From CBDCUE01 sp965222515 (lineage in GTDB: Bacteria; Pseudomonadota; Alphaproteobacteria; Rickettsiales; JABIRX01), in contig CBDCUE010000021.1 in the NCBI GenBank assembly GCA_965222515.1, positions 124,001 through 188,000 on the forward strand: 64,000 nt of DNA, written 5' to 3'. The position numbers were made by a program, and so were the translations under genes. Below are positions 1 through 8,146 of the stretch, one piece after another (position 1 is the first letter of the stretch; every line of letters begins with the position of its first letter). The notes under the pieces were generated by a model that saw only the letters and a list, made by a program, of their open reading frames with translations, was not told where the DNA came from and did no database searches.

Positions 1-612
1 ATAAAACCCCGCTTACAATATTACTTCTACTACAAATCAGTATATCTATCAATATTGATTTTCTAACCTATCTCTCTATCAACTTGATCGTAAGTTAAAT
101 TTACTGGAGTTTCTCTTCCAAAAATAGATACAGATACAACTAAAGTTCTCTTGTCTGAATCACAAGATTCTATAATACCAGTAAAATTATTAAAAGCTCC
201 TCCAATCTATAATTTTTACATTCTCTCCAACACTTCATATTCTGTATTATCAACCATATCAAAACTTTCATCTTCTAATCTTACCTATAATGTCTTCTGC
301 TTCTTTTTCTTTTTAATGGTATAGGTTTTCCTGAGTTGAGAAATAAACCCTGATACTTTTGGAATAGATTTTAATTAAATGCCATAATTCATTAGTTAAA
401 TCCATATTCACCATTACATAACCTGGAAAAAGTTTCTTTTCTACTTGAATTTTCTTACCTTTTTTAATTTCTTGAACTTTTTTTGATGGAACAATTATAT
501 CTTTTATTAAATCAGACATTTTCAGCTCTTTCAGCTCTTTGAATAAAATAGACTTTTCTACAGAATATTCACAATTTGAATAAGCTTGCACAATATACCA
601 CTTGGTTGACAT
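1..612 (-). pseudogene. nusG: nusG remnant with several frameshifts
   Basis: Transcription elongation/antitermination factor NusG, normally about 175-190 residues. The N-terminal NGN domain is readable from the ATG at 612 (start MSTKWYIVQAYSNCEYSVEK, then the typical LFPGYVMVNM and WHLI stretches) down to about position 375. The remainder (IPKVSGFIS, then EYEV, GENVKI, FNNFTGIIE, and the terminal FGRETPVNLTYDQVDREIG ending near 67) is recognisable only by switching frame about five times, near 375, 320, 290, 240 and 210. Several of these indels are in A/T runs. It lies directly downstream of the secE remnant, the conserved order. The stop after DREIG is at about 67-69. Either this copy has decayed and another is used, or this stretch has sequencing errors; the sequence alone cannot decide. 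Confidence 0.85.
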
Positions 613-654
613 TTATTTTTTAATATTAATTCATTAATTATTTTTTAATTTATC

Positions 655-836
655 CTAAAATTTTGGAAATTAAACTAGACCATAATAAATCTACTGCTAA
701 AAAAAATATAGAAAAAAATACCGACTATCATAAAAACTGAGAAAGCCGTATTAATTAATTCTTTTTTTATTTATCCAAGTAACTTTAGAAACTTCTTTTT
801 TTACATCAGTAAAGAAAATTTATTATTTTCATTATT
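655..836 (-). pseudogene. secE: secE remnant with frameshifts
   Basis: Small membrane subunit of the SecYEG translocon, about 60 residues with one membrane segment. Read on the minus strand from an ATG near 832, the pieces MKIINF, TDVKKEVSKVTW (the family's conserved amphipathic helix ending in TW), then INTAFSVFMIVGIFFYIFF and LAVDLLWSSLISKILG can be joined only with three frame changes. One is an extra base in the NF/TD region, one is in an A7 run, and one is in a T8 run. Position between tRNA-Trp and nusG is the usual bacterial arrangement. secE is normally essential and single copy, so its condition, together with the broken nusG next to it, is notable. Confidence 0.75.
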
Positions 837-851
837 TTTTTTATTATTAAT

Positions 852-927
852 TGGCAGGAGCGAGAGGAATTGAACCCCCAACCTACGGTTTTGGAGACCG
901 GCGCTCTACCAATTGAGCTACACTCCT
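852..927 (-). tRNA. tRNA-Trp (CCA anticodon)
   Basis: Cloverleaf with acceptor stem AGGAGTG/CGCTCCT, anticodon CCA inside the loop TCTCCAAAA, a GGTTC-type T arm, and the 3' CCA encoded in the DNA (complement of 852-854). It sits between tuf and secE, the standard place for tRNA-Trp in this operon. Confidence 0.95.
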
Positions 928-937
928 AAATTTTCTA

Positions 938-2116
938 CTATTCTATAATTTTAACAACAACTCCAGAACCTACAGTTTTGCCTCCTTCTCTAACCGCAAA
1001 TCTCATTCCTTTAGTCATCGCTACTGGATTAATTAATTCTACTGTTAAAGTTACATTATCTCCAGGCATTACCATTTCTGTTCCTGAAGGCAAATCAACA
1101 CTTCCTGTTACATCTGTTGTTCTAACATAAAATTGTGGGCGATAATTATTAAAAAATGCTGTATGTCTTCCTCCCTCTTCTTTAGTCAAAACATATAATT
1201 GCGCTTCAAACTTTTTATGTGGAGTTATAGTCTTCGGCTTTGCCAATACTTGACCTCTTTGCACATCTTCTTTTTTTGTTCCTCTAAGAAGCACACCTAC
1301 ATTATCTCCTGCTTGACCTTGATCTAACAGCTTTCTGAACATCTCTACTCCTGTACAAATTGTTTTTTGAGTGTCTTTTAATCCTACGATTTCTATTTCT
1401 TCTCCAACTTTTACAATTCCTGTATCAATTCTACCAGTAACTACTGTTCCTCTTCCTGAGATAGAAAATACATCTTCTATTGACATCAAAAAATCTCCTT
1501 CTATTGCTCTTTTAGGTTCTGGAATATCTACATCCAAAGCTTTCATTAAAACATCTATTGATCCTTTCCCTAAATCAGTTTCTTTTCCTTCTAAGGCAGC
1601 TAAGGCACTTCCTCTTATTATTGTAATATTATCACCATCAAACTCATATTTAGATAATAACTCTCTTAATTCTATTTCTACCAACTCCAACAATTCTTCA
1701 TCATCTACTTGGTCGCATTTATTCAAATATACCACTAAATTTTTTACACCTACTTGTCTTGCAAGCAAAATATGTTCTCTAGTTTGAGGCATAGGCCCGT
1801 CTGATGCTGAACATACCAAAACTCCTCCATCCATTTGAGCTGCTCCTGTTATCATATTTTTTACATAATCAGCATGTCCAGGACAATCTACATGGGCATA
1901 ATGTCTTGCTTCTGTTTCATATTCAACATGGGCTGTTTGAATGGTTATTCCTCTTGCTCTTTCTTCTGGAGCTTTGTCAATTTCATCATATCCTAATTTA
2001 GATGTTCCATAATATTTTAATATTGCTGCTGTCAAAGTTGTTTTTCCATGATCTACATGCCCTATTGTTCCTACATTTATATGTGGTTTATTTCTTTGAA
2101 AAGTTTCTTTACTCAT
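938..2116 (-). CDS. tuf: Elongation factor Tu
   Basis: GTPase that brings aminoacyl-tRNA to the ribosome. At 392 residues it is full length. Visible motifs are the P-loop GHVDHGKT at residues 19-26, the switch region RGITI, the G3 motif DCPGH, the G4 motif NKCD, and the C-terminal barrel domains ending in GGKTVGSGVV. It follows tRNA-Tyr and tRNA-Gly and precedes tRNA-Trp, secE and nusG, the tufB-type locus of many proteobacteria, so it is probably one transcript with the tRNAs. An AAGGAG Shine-Dalgarno-like sequence is present, but about 25 nt before the ATG, farther than usual. The gene is intact, in contrast with the two genes downstream of it. Confidence 0.98.
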   Translation of the reverse strand: MSKETFQRNKPHINVGTIGHVDHGKTTLTAAILKYYGTSKLGYDEIDKAPEERARGITIQTAHVEYETEARHYAHVDCPGHADYVKNMITGAAQMDGGVLVCSASDGPMPQTREHILLARQVGVKNLVVYLNKCDQVDDEELLELVEIELRELLSKYEFDGDNITIIRGSALAALEGKETDLGKGSIDVLMKALDVDIPEPKRAIEGDFLMSIEDVFSISGRGTVVTGRIDTGIVKVGEEIEIVGLKDTQKTICTGVEMFRKLLDQGQAGDNVGVLLRGTKKEDVQRGQVLAKPKTITPHKKFEAQLYVLTKEEGGRHTAFFNNYRPQFYVRTTDVTGSVDLPSGTEMVMPGDNVTLTVELINPVAMTKGMRFAVREGGKTVGSGVVVKIIE

Positions 2117-2231
2117 TTTATTTTTTATATAAAGTTATTTTATTCTCCTTTTAACTATTTCTTTTTTGAACTAGTTAAACATTTCAGCAGATTTAAATTT
2201 TGCAGATACAAACTTTGCAAACTTTAAATTT

Positions 2232-2305
2232 TGGAGCGGGTGAAGGGGATCGAACCCTCACCACTAGCTTGGAAGGCTAGAGCTCTACCATTGAGCTACA
2301 CCCGC
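2232..2305 (-). tRNA. tRNA-Gly (TCC anticodon)
   Basis: Acceptor stem GCGGGTG/CACCCGC, anticodon TCC in the loop CTTCCAA, encoded 3' CCA. Part of the tRNA-Tyr, tRNA-Gly, tuf transcript. Confidence 0.95.
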
Positions 2306-2363
2306 AATAAACACCAAAATATCTCAGTATTACCTCGCGAAAAGCCCTCTTTTCCAAAAAAAA

Positions 2364-2449
2364 TGGTAGAGGGGACAGGATTCGAACCTGTGTACGTATA
2401 CACGGGCAGATTTACAGTCTGCTGCCTTTAACCACTCGGCCACCCCTCC
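2364..2449 (-). tRNA. tRNA-Tyr (GTA anticodon)
   Basis: An 86-nt class II tRNA with long variable arm (CCGTGTATACGTACAC region), acceptor stem GGAGGGG/CCCCTCT, anticodon GTA in the loop ACTGTAAAT, and encoded CCA. First gene of the tRNA-tuf operon. Confidence 0.95.
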
Positions 2450-2784
2450 TTAAATTTCTAGCTTAATTATCTAAACATAAATCAAACACACCAAACTTTA
2501 AAAAGGAGGAGTAATATTTAAAGCATAAAAAGATAATTGTCAATTATTTTCTTATTTTTTTAAGACTAAAAAGAAAATTTCTTTAATATTTTGTAAGACA
2601 ACATAACTGCACTTCTATTATTTTCAACCATTATAACTAATATTCAGCAATCTTAAACTTGATAATTGATAACTTAATCAACTAACTTTCAAAAATAAAT
2701 TTATTTTTGAAAGCAAAGGAACAGCCTAAATATTATTTTTATAAAGTAAATTAACATCAAAAATATGAAGAGAAAGTTTTTAAT
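2450..2784. other. Intergenic region with a 14-bp perfect hairpin
   Basis: No gene seen. It holds the operon promoter above and a perfect inverted repeat CTTTCAAAAATAAA / TTTATTTTTGAAAG at 2686-2713. This could be a terminator for something to the right or just an AT-rich palindrome. Confidence 0.5.
2515..2543 (-). promoter_or_regulatory. Candidate sigma70 promoter of the tRNA-tuf operon
   Basis: On the minus strand a perfect -35 TTGACA (complement of 2538-2543), a 17-bp spacer, and a weak -10 TAAATA (complement of 2515-2520). This puts the start point roughly 58 nt before tRNA-Tyr. No better candidate is visible upstream of the operon. Confidence 0.55.
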
Positions 2785-2932
2785 TAGTCATCCCTAAAAA
2801 ACTATAAAAAGCCTTGCAGTATAAGGGTTTAGTTGTATAATTTGCATAGTAAAAACACAAGCTTTTTACCAATAACTCTTAAAACCTTGCAAAAATGTTA
2901 CACAAAACTCACCAAACAGGAAGCTAGAAATT
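2785..2932 (+). mobile_element. Terminal fragment of IS-A (IS5-type element)
   Basis: This stretch is nearly identical to the 5' end of the IS-A element at 61360-62848 (read on its minus strand) and to the two arms at 57857 and 59384. It starts with TAGTCATCCCTAAAAAACTA where the others have TAGTCGTCCC, and it includes the start of the transposase reading frame (MLHKTHQTG in the intact copy). Similarity stops at 2932, where an IS1-type fragment begins, so this is a truncated end left by a rearrangement. Confidence 0.85.
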
Positions 2933-3063
2933 CTTTAGTTAGGAATTATTTGGCTAGATTTAATAGAAAAACCAAAAGATTTTCCAAGTCCTTTGATATG
3001 ATTTATACTAGTTTAAATCTGTTGTTCAATAAAAAATACCTTAATCTTAATTTTTATCTATAA
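2930..3063 (+). pseudogene. IS1-family transposase C-terminal fragment
   Basis: The reading frame fused to the IS-A end encodes RNSLVRNYLARFNRKTK and FSKSFDMIYTSLNLLF. These match the C-terminal part of the IS1 InsB transposase, whose members end in a similar N-x-x-x-R-x-Y-L-A-R-x-x-R-K-T pattern followed by (Y/F)SKS. Only about 45 residues remain and there is no catalytic core. The fusion with IS-A sequence is a junction between two IS remnants, not a functional gene. Confidence 0.7.
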
Positions 3064-3387
3064 TTATGTCTCAATGCCCCGTTTCAATGTTTTTTTTATT
3101 TGACAAAGCTTCATTTTTTGTATAAGTTTAAGACTCCTTGCATAATCGTATATCGTTCTTTTATTTTTTGTGAGTGTAAAATCTTCAAAAGCGGAACATA
3201 CTTAATAGTATGTGAGCATTTTTAAAATTTTATCTCACAACTCTGCTGATATTATATTATGAACTTTATAAAGCTCATAATATAATATCAGCAAATAATA
3301 AACGAGATGCGATTGTGCAGGGGGCTTAAACTTTATGCTAATAATATTTTACAATTAATTACAAAGAACAAAAAATTATGCCTCAAT
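3064..3387. other. Intergenic region before the LRR gene, with an 18-bp palindrome
   Basis: No gene seen. A perfect inverted repeat lies at 3245-3262 and 3275-3292 (GCTGATATTATATTATGA and its complement, 12-nt loop). It is followed by AATAATAAACGAGATG, which on the other strand matches the repeat found after the LRR gene at 7344-7413. A smaller hairpin, ACATACT-TAAT-AGTATGT, lies near 3198. The palindrome and its flank belong to a dispersed repeat rather than to the coding region. Confidence 0.6.
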
Positions 3388-6300
3388 ATGGAAACTGAAG
3401 AATTTAATCAAATTATAAGCATTTTAGATCGTATGAGTAAAAGTGTTGTATGTTCCATATATTATCAAAAAAATGATTTACACCTGCTAAGTCTCGAACA
3501 ATGGACTAGATTAAATACAAAATTAAAAGAGTTAAAGAATTTAAAAACTCTATGTATGAATAATAATGGAATAGTAACAATTGATGAAAACTTTAATAAT
3601 TTAAGTACATTAACAGAACTAAATTTTAGTAATAATAAAATAGTAACAATTGGCGAAAACCTTAATAAGTTAAGTAAATTAACAGATCTAAATCTTAGTG
3701 ATAATGAAATAGTAACAATTGGTGAAAACCTTAATCAATTAAGTGAATTAACAGCTCTAAATCTTAGTAATAATAAAATAGTAACAATTGGTAAAAACCT
3801 TAATAATTTAAAAAAATTAACAACTCTAAATCTTAATAATAATAGAATAATAACACTTGCTGAAGTGTTTAAGAATTTAAGTGAATTAAAAGTTTTAAAT
3901 CTTACTGATGCAACCTTAGACTATCAACAGATACAAGAAGTAAAAAATTATATCATAAATATTGAAAAAAATATACAAAAAGACAATTTAATCTATATTC
4001 TAGAAAAAGAATCATATCTACATTCTTATGACCTTAAAGGAGATGTGATTAATACTTATTTAGATAAACTTATAACACTAAATAATCAAAATAATTTAGA
4101 TATTTCTAAGGAGATTTTTAACCTTTTTAAAGATCATAAAAAATATCTTTTTTTATCTTTAAAACTATTAGCTTATAAACAGGTGGCTATTAATATGGAT
4201 GTTATAAACGATATTAAATTAAATAATAAATATATATCTATTTCCGAAATATTGAAAAATAATAAGATAACAGAAGATAGCTTTACTGCAAATGGTCTAA
4301 AAAAAATTCAAGACATATTTAATAATCAAAATCTAAGCAATTATAATCTTCAACAATTACTAAATTATTGTTATTATATATCTAACAATATGAATCTATT
4401 CCAAGAGTTGAACGATAGTATAAAAAACAAAATAAAAGAATCTTTTGATATAAATAAAGAGGATATATCTCTTTACCAAACAAAAGAACAAATTTTAAAA
4501 GAATTTAGTTTATTAGATGTTTGTGAATATAATTATTTAAACGAACATGAAGAATTTAATAAAATTATAATTAATAAAATTACATTTAATAAAATTATAA
4601 GCACTTTAGATAATTTAAATAAAAGCTCTACATTTTCCATAGATTTATCAGAGAAAAATTTACACCTGCTAAGTCTCAAGCAATGGGGTATATTAAATCT
4701 AAAATTAGAAGAGTTTAAGACTTTAAAACATCTAAATCTTAGTAATAATGGAATAGTAACAATTGGTGAAAACTTTAAGAATTTAACAAAATTAACAATT
4801 CTAAATCTTAGTAATAATAAAATAGAAACAATTGGTGAAAATCTTAATAATTTAAATGAATTAATAGCTCTAGATCTTAGTAATAATGAAATAGAAACAA
4901 TTGGTGAAAACCTTAATAAGTTAAGTAAATTACAATTTCTATATCTTCGTAATAATAAAATAGTAAGAATTGGTGAAAACTTTAAGAATTTAAGTGAGTT
5001 AACAGAACTAGATTTTGGTAATAATGAAATAGTAACAATTGGTGAAAACCTTAATAATTTAAAAAAATTAAAAACTCTAAATCTTAATAATAATAACATA
5101 GAAACAATTGATGAAGTGTTTAAGAATTTAAGTGCATTAGAAACTTTATATATTACTGATACAATCTTTAACTATCAACAGATACGAGAGGTAAAAAATT
5201 ATATCATAAATATTAAAAAAGATATACAAAAAGAAAATTTAATCAATATTCTAGAAGAAAAATTATGTCTATATTCTTATAAGCATAAAGTAGTTATGAT
5301 TAATATTTATTTAGATAAACTTATAATACCAAATAATCAAAATACTGCAGATATTTTTAAGGAAATTTTTAGACTTTTTAAAGATCATAAAGAATATCTT
5401 TTTTTATCTTTAAAACTATTAGCTTATAGACAGGTGGCTATTAGTAATAATGTTATTATAGAAAATATTGAATTAAAGAATAAATATATATCTATTTCCA
5501 GAATATTAAAAAATAATAAGATAACAGAAGATAGCTTTACTGCAAATGGTCTAAAAAAAATTCAAGACATATTTAATAATCAAAATCTAAGCAATTATAA
5601 TCTTCAACAATTACTAAATTATTGTTATTATATATCTAACAATATGAATCTATTCCAAGAGTTGAACGATAGTATAAAAAACAAAATAAAAGAATCTTTT
5701 GATATAAATAAAGAGGATATATCTCTTTACCAAACAAAAGAACAAATTTTAAAAGAATTTAGTTTATTAGATGTTTGTGAAGATAATTATTTAAACAAAC
5801 ATATTGATAAATACGGATACAATCTTGCAGAGTTAACAGCTTTATTCAATAATAAAATTGATATTAAAAGCACAAAAAATATAACTGAATATCAGAGAGA
5901 AAATGGAAAAGCAAGTATTCAAAATTGTTTGGATTTTGACAATCCTAGTATTTATAATAAAAAACAGCAGGACTATCTAAAGAAGACACTGCCTGATGTT
6001 ATAATGCTAGATAAATTGGAAGATGGACAAATTAAAAATATAGTTAGAGCTATAACTAAAACTACAGATGATGATATTATAGAAGAAAAGAATAAGATAG
6101 AAGCATCAATTAAGAGATTAAAGTTAAATTCTATTATTACAGCAGATACAGAGGTTATAAATTTTGTAGATTCATGTTTTGTAAATAACAAAATATCTAA
6201 TGATAACATTAAAAAATTAATAGTATCTAATTCTGAGTTTAATAAGCATATAGAATCGAAGTATAAAAGTAACAATGATACAACAAAAAATCTAAAGAAG

Positions 6301-7323
6301 TTTTTAAATCTTTTAACAGATTATAACAAATTAATTGTATTTTTAGATAATTTAAATTATAAAAATACAGACTTAACAAACTCTAGCCTTATACAAGAGT
6401 TTGGATATTTTTTTAATGGTTCTTCTTCACGACATACTCAAAACTCAAAAGATGAATTTATAACATTACTAAAAAAGAAAGGAGGAATTGATAAGTTATA
6501 TCATATATTGTTTTCTGCAGGAGATGGTTGTATTGCAAATATGGCAACTCAATTAAGAATTGCATTATATAGTGAGATATTTAAAAATTCTATAGAAGAC
6601 CAATGTATATTTATTACATTATATGATAATATATTAACACCTATAATAACTAAAAATAATAAAAAGGAATTTAACAAATTTAATGTTCATTGTAATATAT
6701 TAACTCAAAAACTATACGAAAATTATTACATATCAGTTGTAGGATTTTTTAAAGCGATAAAAGAAGATCTAGAAAAAGGTAGGTCATTTATAGATGCAAC
6801 AATTTATTCAAATTTAAATTTATTTAATAATGAAAGCTTAAACTATAATAAAAAATTAAAAGAGTTAGAAGCATTAGAAATAGAGAATACAGCTAATGCA
6901 GAAATAATAGCAGACAAAATTACTATATTAGATAAAATCATGCAAACAGATATTCCAAATATAGTATCAAATCATCAAAAGAAATGGAAAGAATTATTAC
7001 AACAAAAAGTGGTTCAACAAAATATAAACAACGAACTTGAAATAAGTCAAAAAGAACTAAAAAATATATCTTCAAGCAATAACGAATTATTTGCTTATTT
7101 GTTATTAAGATATACCAATAATATTTTTAAAGATGAAAAAAAAAATATAAACTTAGAAACTTTATTATCAGAAAATGTTAAGAGTTGTGTGCAGGAAATA
7201 GAAATATATGTCAAAGAAAACATACAAGAGTTAGAAAACTCTAAACAAATAATTCCATCATCTCATAATGTAAATGTGTCTAAAGCAACTGATATTACCA
7301 ACACACAAATTGCTACACTATAA
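3388..7323 (+). CDS. Large leucine-rich-repeat protein with duplicated modules
   Basis: Long acidic/Asn-Lys-rich protein of about 1311 residues. Two blocks of 23-residue leucine-rich repeats (pattern LxxLNLSNNxIVTIGENLNxL) occur at about 3535-3910 and 4725-5145. Each block is followed by the same helical segment, so the first ~1.25 kb is a tandem module repeated with a 1254-bp (418-codon) offset. Within the module 4255-4527 and 5509-5781 are identical base for base. The last ~500 residues have no motif I recognise. There is no signal peptide or membrane segment. I chose the ATG at 3388 because an in-frame ATG at 3307 lies inside a repeat (CGAGATG) that also occurs behind the gene. LRR proteins in intracellular bacteria are often host-directed effectors; that role is inference. 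The flanks are IS debris and palindromes, which suggests transfer or reshuffling. Confidence 0.85.
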   Translation: METEEFNQIISILDRMSKSVVCSIYYQKNDLHLLSLEQWTRLNTKLKELKNLKTLCMNNNGIVTIDENFNNLSTLTELNFSNNKIVTIGENLNKLSKLTDLNLSDNEIVTIGENLNQLSELTALNLSNNKIVTIGKNLNNLKKLTTLNLNNNRIITLAEVFKNLSELKVLNLTDATLDYQQIQEVKNYIINIEKNIQKDNLIYILEKESYLHSYDLKGDVINTYLDKLITLNNQNNLDISKEIFNLFKDHKKYLFLSLKLLAYKQVAINMDVINDIKLNNKYISISEILKNNKITEDSFTANGLKKIQDIFNNQNLSNYNLQQLLNYCYYISNNMNLFQELNDSIKNKIKESFDINKEDISLYQTKEQILKEFSLLDVCEYNYLNEHEEFNKIIINKITFNKIISTLDNLNKSSTFSIDLSEKNLHLLSLKQWGILNLKLEEFKTLKHLNLSNNGIVTIGENFKNLTKLTILNLSNNKIETIGENLNNLNELIALDLSNNEIETIGENLNKLSKLQFLYLRNNKIVRIGENFKNLSELTELDFGNNEIVTIGENLNNLKKLKTLNLNNNNIETIDEVFKNLSALETLYITDTIFNYQQIREVKNYIINIKKDIQKENLINILEEKLCLYSYKHKVVMINIYLDKLIIPNNQNTADIFKEIFRLFKDHKEYLFLSLKLLAYRQVAISNNVIIENIELKNKYISISRILKNNKITEDSFTANGLKKIQDIFNNQNLSNYNLQQLLNYCYYISNNMNLFQELNDSIKNKIKESFDINKEDISLYQTKEQILKEFSLLDVCEDNYLNKHIDKYGYNLAELTALFNNKIDIKSTKNITEYQRENGKASIQNCLDFDNPSIYNKKQQDYLKKTLPDVIMLDKLEDGQIKNIVRAITKTTDDDIIEEKNKIEASIKRLKLNSIITADTEVINFVDSCFVNNKISNDNIKKLIVSNSEFNKHIESKYKSNNDTTKNLKKFLNLLTDYNKLIVFLDNLNYKNTDLTNSSLIQEFGYFFNGSSSRHTQNSKDEFITLLKKKGGIDKLYHILFSAGDGCIANMATQLRIALYSEIFKNSIEDQCIFITLYDNILTPIITKNNKKEFNKFNVHCNILTQKLYENYYISVVGFFKAIKEDLEKGRSFIDATIYSNLNLFNNESLNYNKKLKELEALEIENTANAEIIADKITILDKIMQTDIPNIVSNHQKKWKELLQQKVVQQNINNELEISQKELKNISSSNNELFAYLLLRYTNNIFKDEKKNINLETLLSENVKSCVQEIEIYVKENIQELENSKQIIPSSHNVNVSKATDITNTQIATL
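4255..4527 (+). repeat. 273-bp repeat, copy 1 (inside the LRR gene)
   Basis: Identical at every base to 5509-5781 and in the same frame. The surrounding LRR parts of the same duplicated module differ at many positions, so identity is concentrated here. Confidence 0.95.
5509..5781 (+). repeat. 273-bp repeat, copy 2 (inside the LRR gene)
   Basis: Identical at every base to 4255-4527, offset exactly 1254 bp (418 codons). Confidence 0.95.
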
Positions 7324-7343
7324 TAAGAACCCTTACACAACCT

Positions 7344-7413
7344 CATCTCGTTCATTATTTTCTGATATTATGAGCTTATAAAATCATAATATCAGAAAAT
7401 AATGAACGAGATG
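7344..7413. terminator. 30-bp perfect palindrome after the LRR gene
   Basis: Arms 7344-7373 and 7384-7413 are perfect complements over 30 bp with a 10-nt loop, 20 nt after the LRR stop. The outer part (CATCTCGTTCATTATTT, TGATATTAT) recurs in inverted form in front of the LRR gene. It could act as a terminator, but there is no following T run, so it may instead be a repeat element end. Confidence 0.6.
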
Positions 7414-7417
7414 TATG

Positions 7418-7762
7418 ATGATCCCAAAAAGTTGGACAGGATTTGAGTAAAAATAAGGCACAATTTTTTTGAATTGATTTAAGAAAAAGATTAGAATTTT
7501 TTATAAATAAATTAACTTAATTGTATAAAAAAATGTTAAACAAAAAAATAAGAAAAACTCATAGTAATAGTTTTAAATTTCAAGTAGTATTAAAATACTT
7601 AAAGGGTGAAGTTACAGTTACTGAATTAAGCCAAGAATTCAAAGTAAGTGATTCTTGTATAAATAAATGGGTGAAGCAATTTAGAGAGGGAGGAAATAAA
7701 ATATTTAGTCAAAATTCTAATATTGAATTAGTTGGTAAAAACACAATCGATTTAACGCTCCC
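7418..7762 (+). mobile_element. IS3-family left-end fragment
   Basis: It begins near TGATCCCAAAAAGTTGGAC, an IS3-family style terminal repeat, followed by the start of an orfA-type transposase. It is cut off at 7762, where an IS-B fragment begins. Confidence 0.65.
7533..7762 (+). pseudogene. Truncated IS3-type OrfA (helix-turn-helix)
   Basis: About 75 residues remain: RKTHSNSFKFQVVLKYLKGE, then VTELSQEFKVSDSCINKWVKQF, which is the helix-turn-helix pattern of IS3/IS911 OrfA proteins that bind the element's ends. The start used here is the ATG at 7533, with a TTG 12 nt upstream as an alternative. No leucine-zipper region or OrfB follows because the IS-B fragment replaces it. Non-functional. 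Confidence 0.75.
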
Positions 7763-8125
7763 ATCTAGATACAGTGCTTGCTTTAGCTAAAACACTAAAA
7801 GGAAAATTGTTTGGAGATAAAGGATATATAAGCAAAAAAATTAAAAATAATTTATTATCTCAGGGATTAGAATTATTTACAAAAACAAGAAATAAGCAAT
7901 AAAAATAGATTTTTATTATCCAAAAGAGGTATTGTAGAAACTGTTATAGGTTCCATAAAAGGGTTTTTTAGCATTATTTCTCATAGATACAAAACTCCTG
8001 TCAATTTCTTTATGAATATTATTTCTGGGTTAATTGCATATGATTTTAAACAGAATAAACCTAAAATTAACTTTAACATTCAAAAATCAAGGGGTTATAA
8101 GTTAAAAAAAGCATAACTGGGGTTA
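7763..8125 (+). mobile_element. 3' fragment of IS-B, with its transposase end broken
   Basis: Nearly identical to 58745-59128, the 3' part of the complete IS-B copy. It starts at ATCTAGATACAG and ends with the terminal repeat GCATAACTGGGGTTA at 8111-8125. A 17-nt deletion between short repeats, plus a stop, breaks the transposase frame near 7895. The remaining text includes the DDE-region sequence LFGDKGYI and RGIVETVIGSIKGFF. It stands where genes following trpE would be expected. Confidence 0.9.
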
Positions 8126-8127
8126 GT

Positions 8128-8146
8128 ATAACAAGAATCTTGTTAT
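8128..8146 (-). terminator. Small hairpin overlapping the trpE stop
   Basis: Perfect 9-bp arms ATAACAAGA / TCTTGTTAT around one base. Together with the T-rich tract made by the IS-B end on the minus strand it could end trpE transcription. Weak evidence. Confidence 0.3.

Noticed and set aside
1371..2001. Open frames on the plus strand opposite tuf
   Set aside because: They lie antisense to an intact tuf and reflect its codon use; no family match.
2231..2431. 66-codon frame across tRNA-Gly and tRNA-Tyr
   Set aside because: It translates the antisense of two tRNA genes, a common false gene.
3307..3387. Upstream in-frame start for the LRR protein
   Set aside because: It lies in a repeat also present behind the gene; the LRR-module similarity to the second half starts after the ATG at 3388.
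3535..5145. Possible CRISPR-like regular repeats in the LRR gene
   Set aside because: The 69-bp periodicity is codon-level LRR repetition, continuous in frame with no spacers; no cas genes are in the window.
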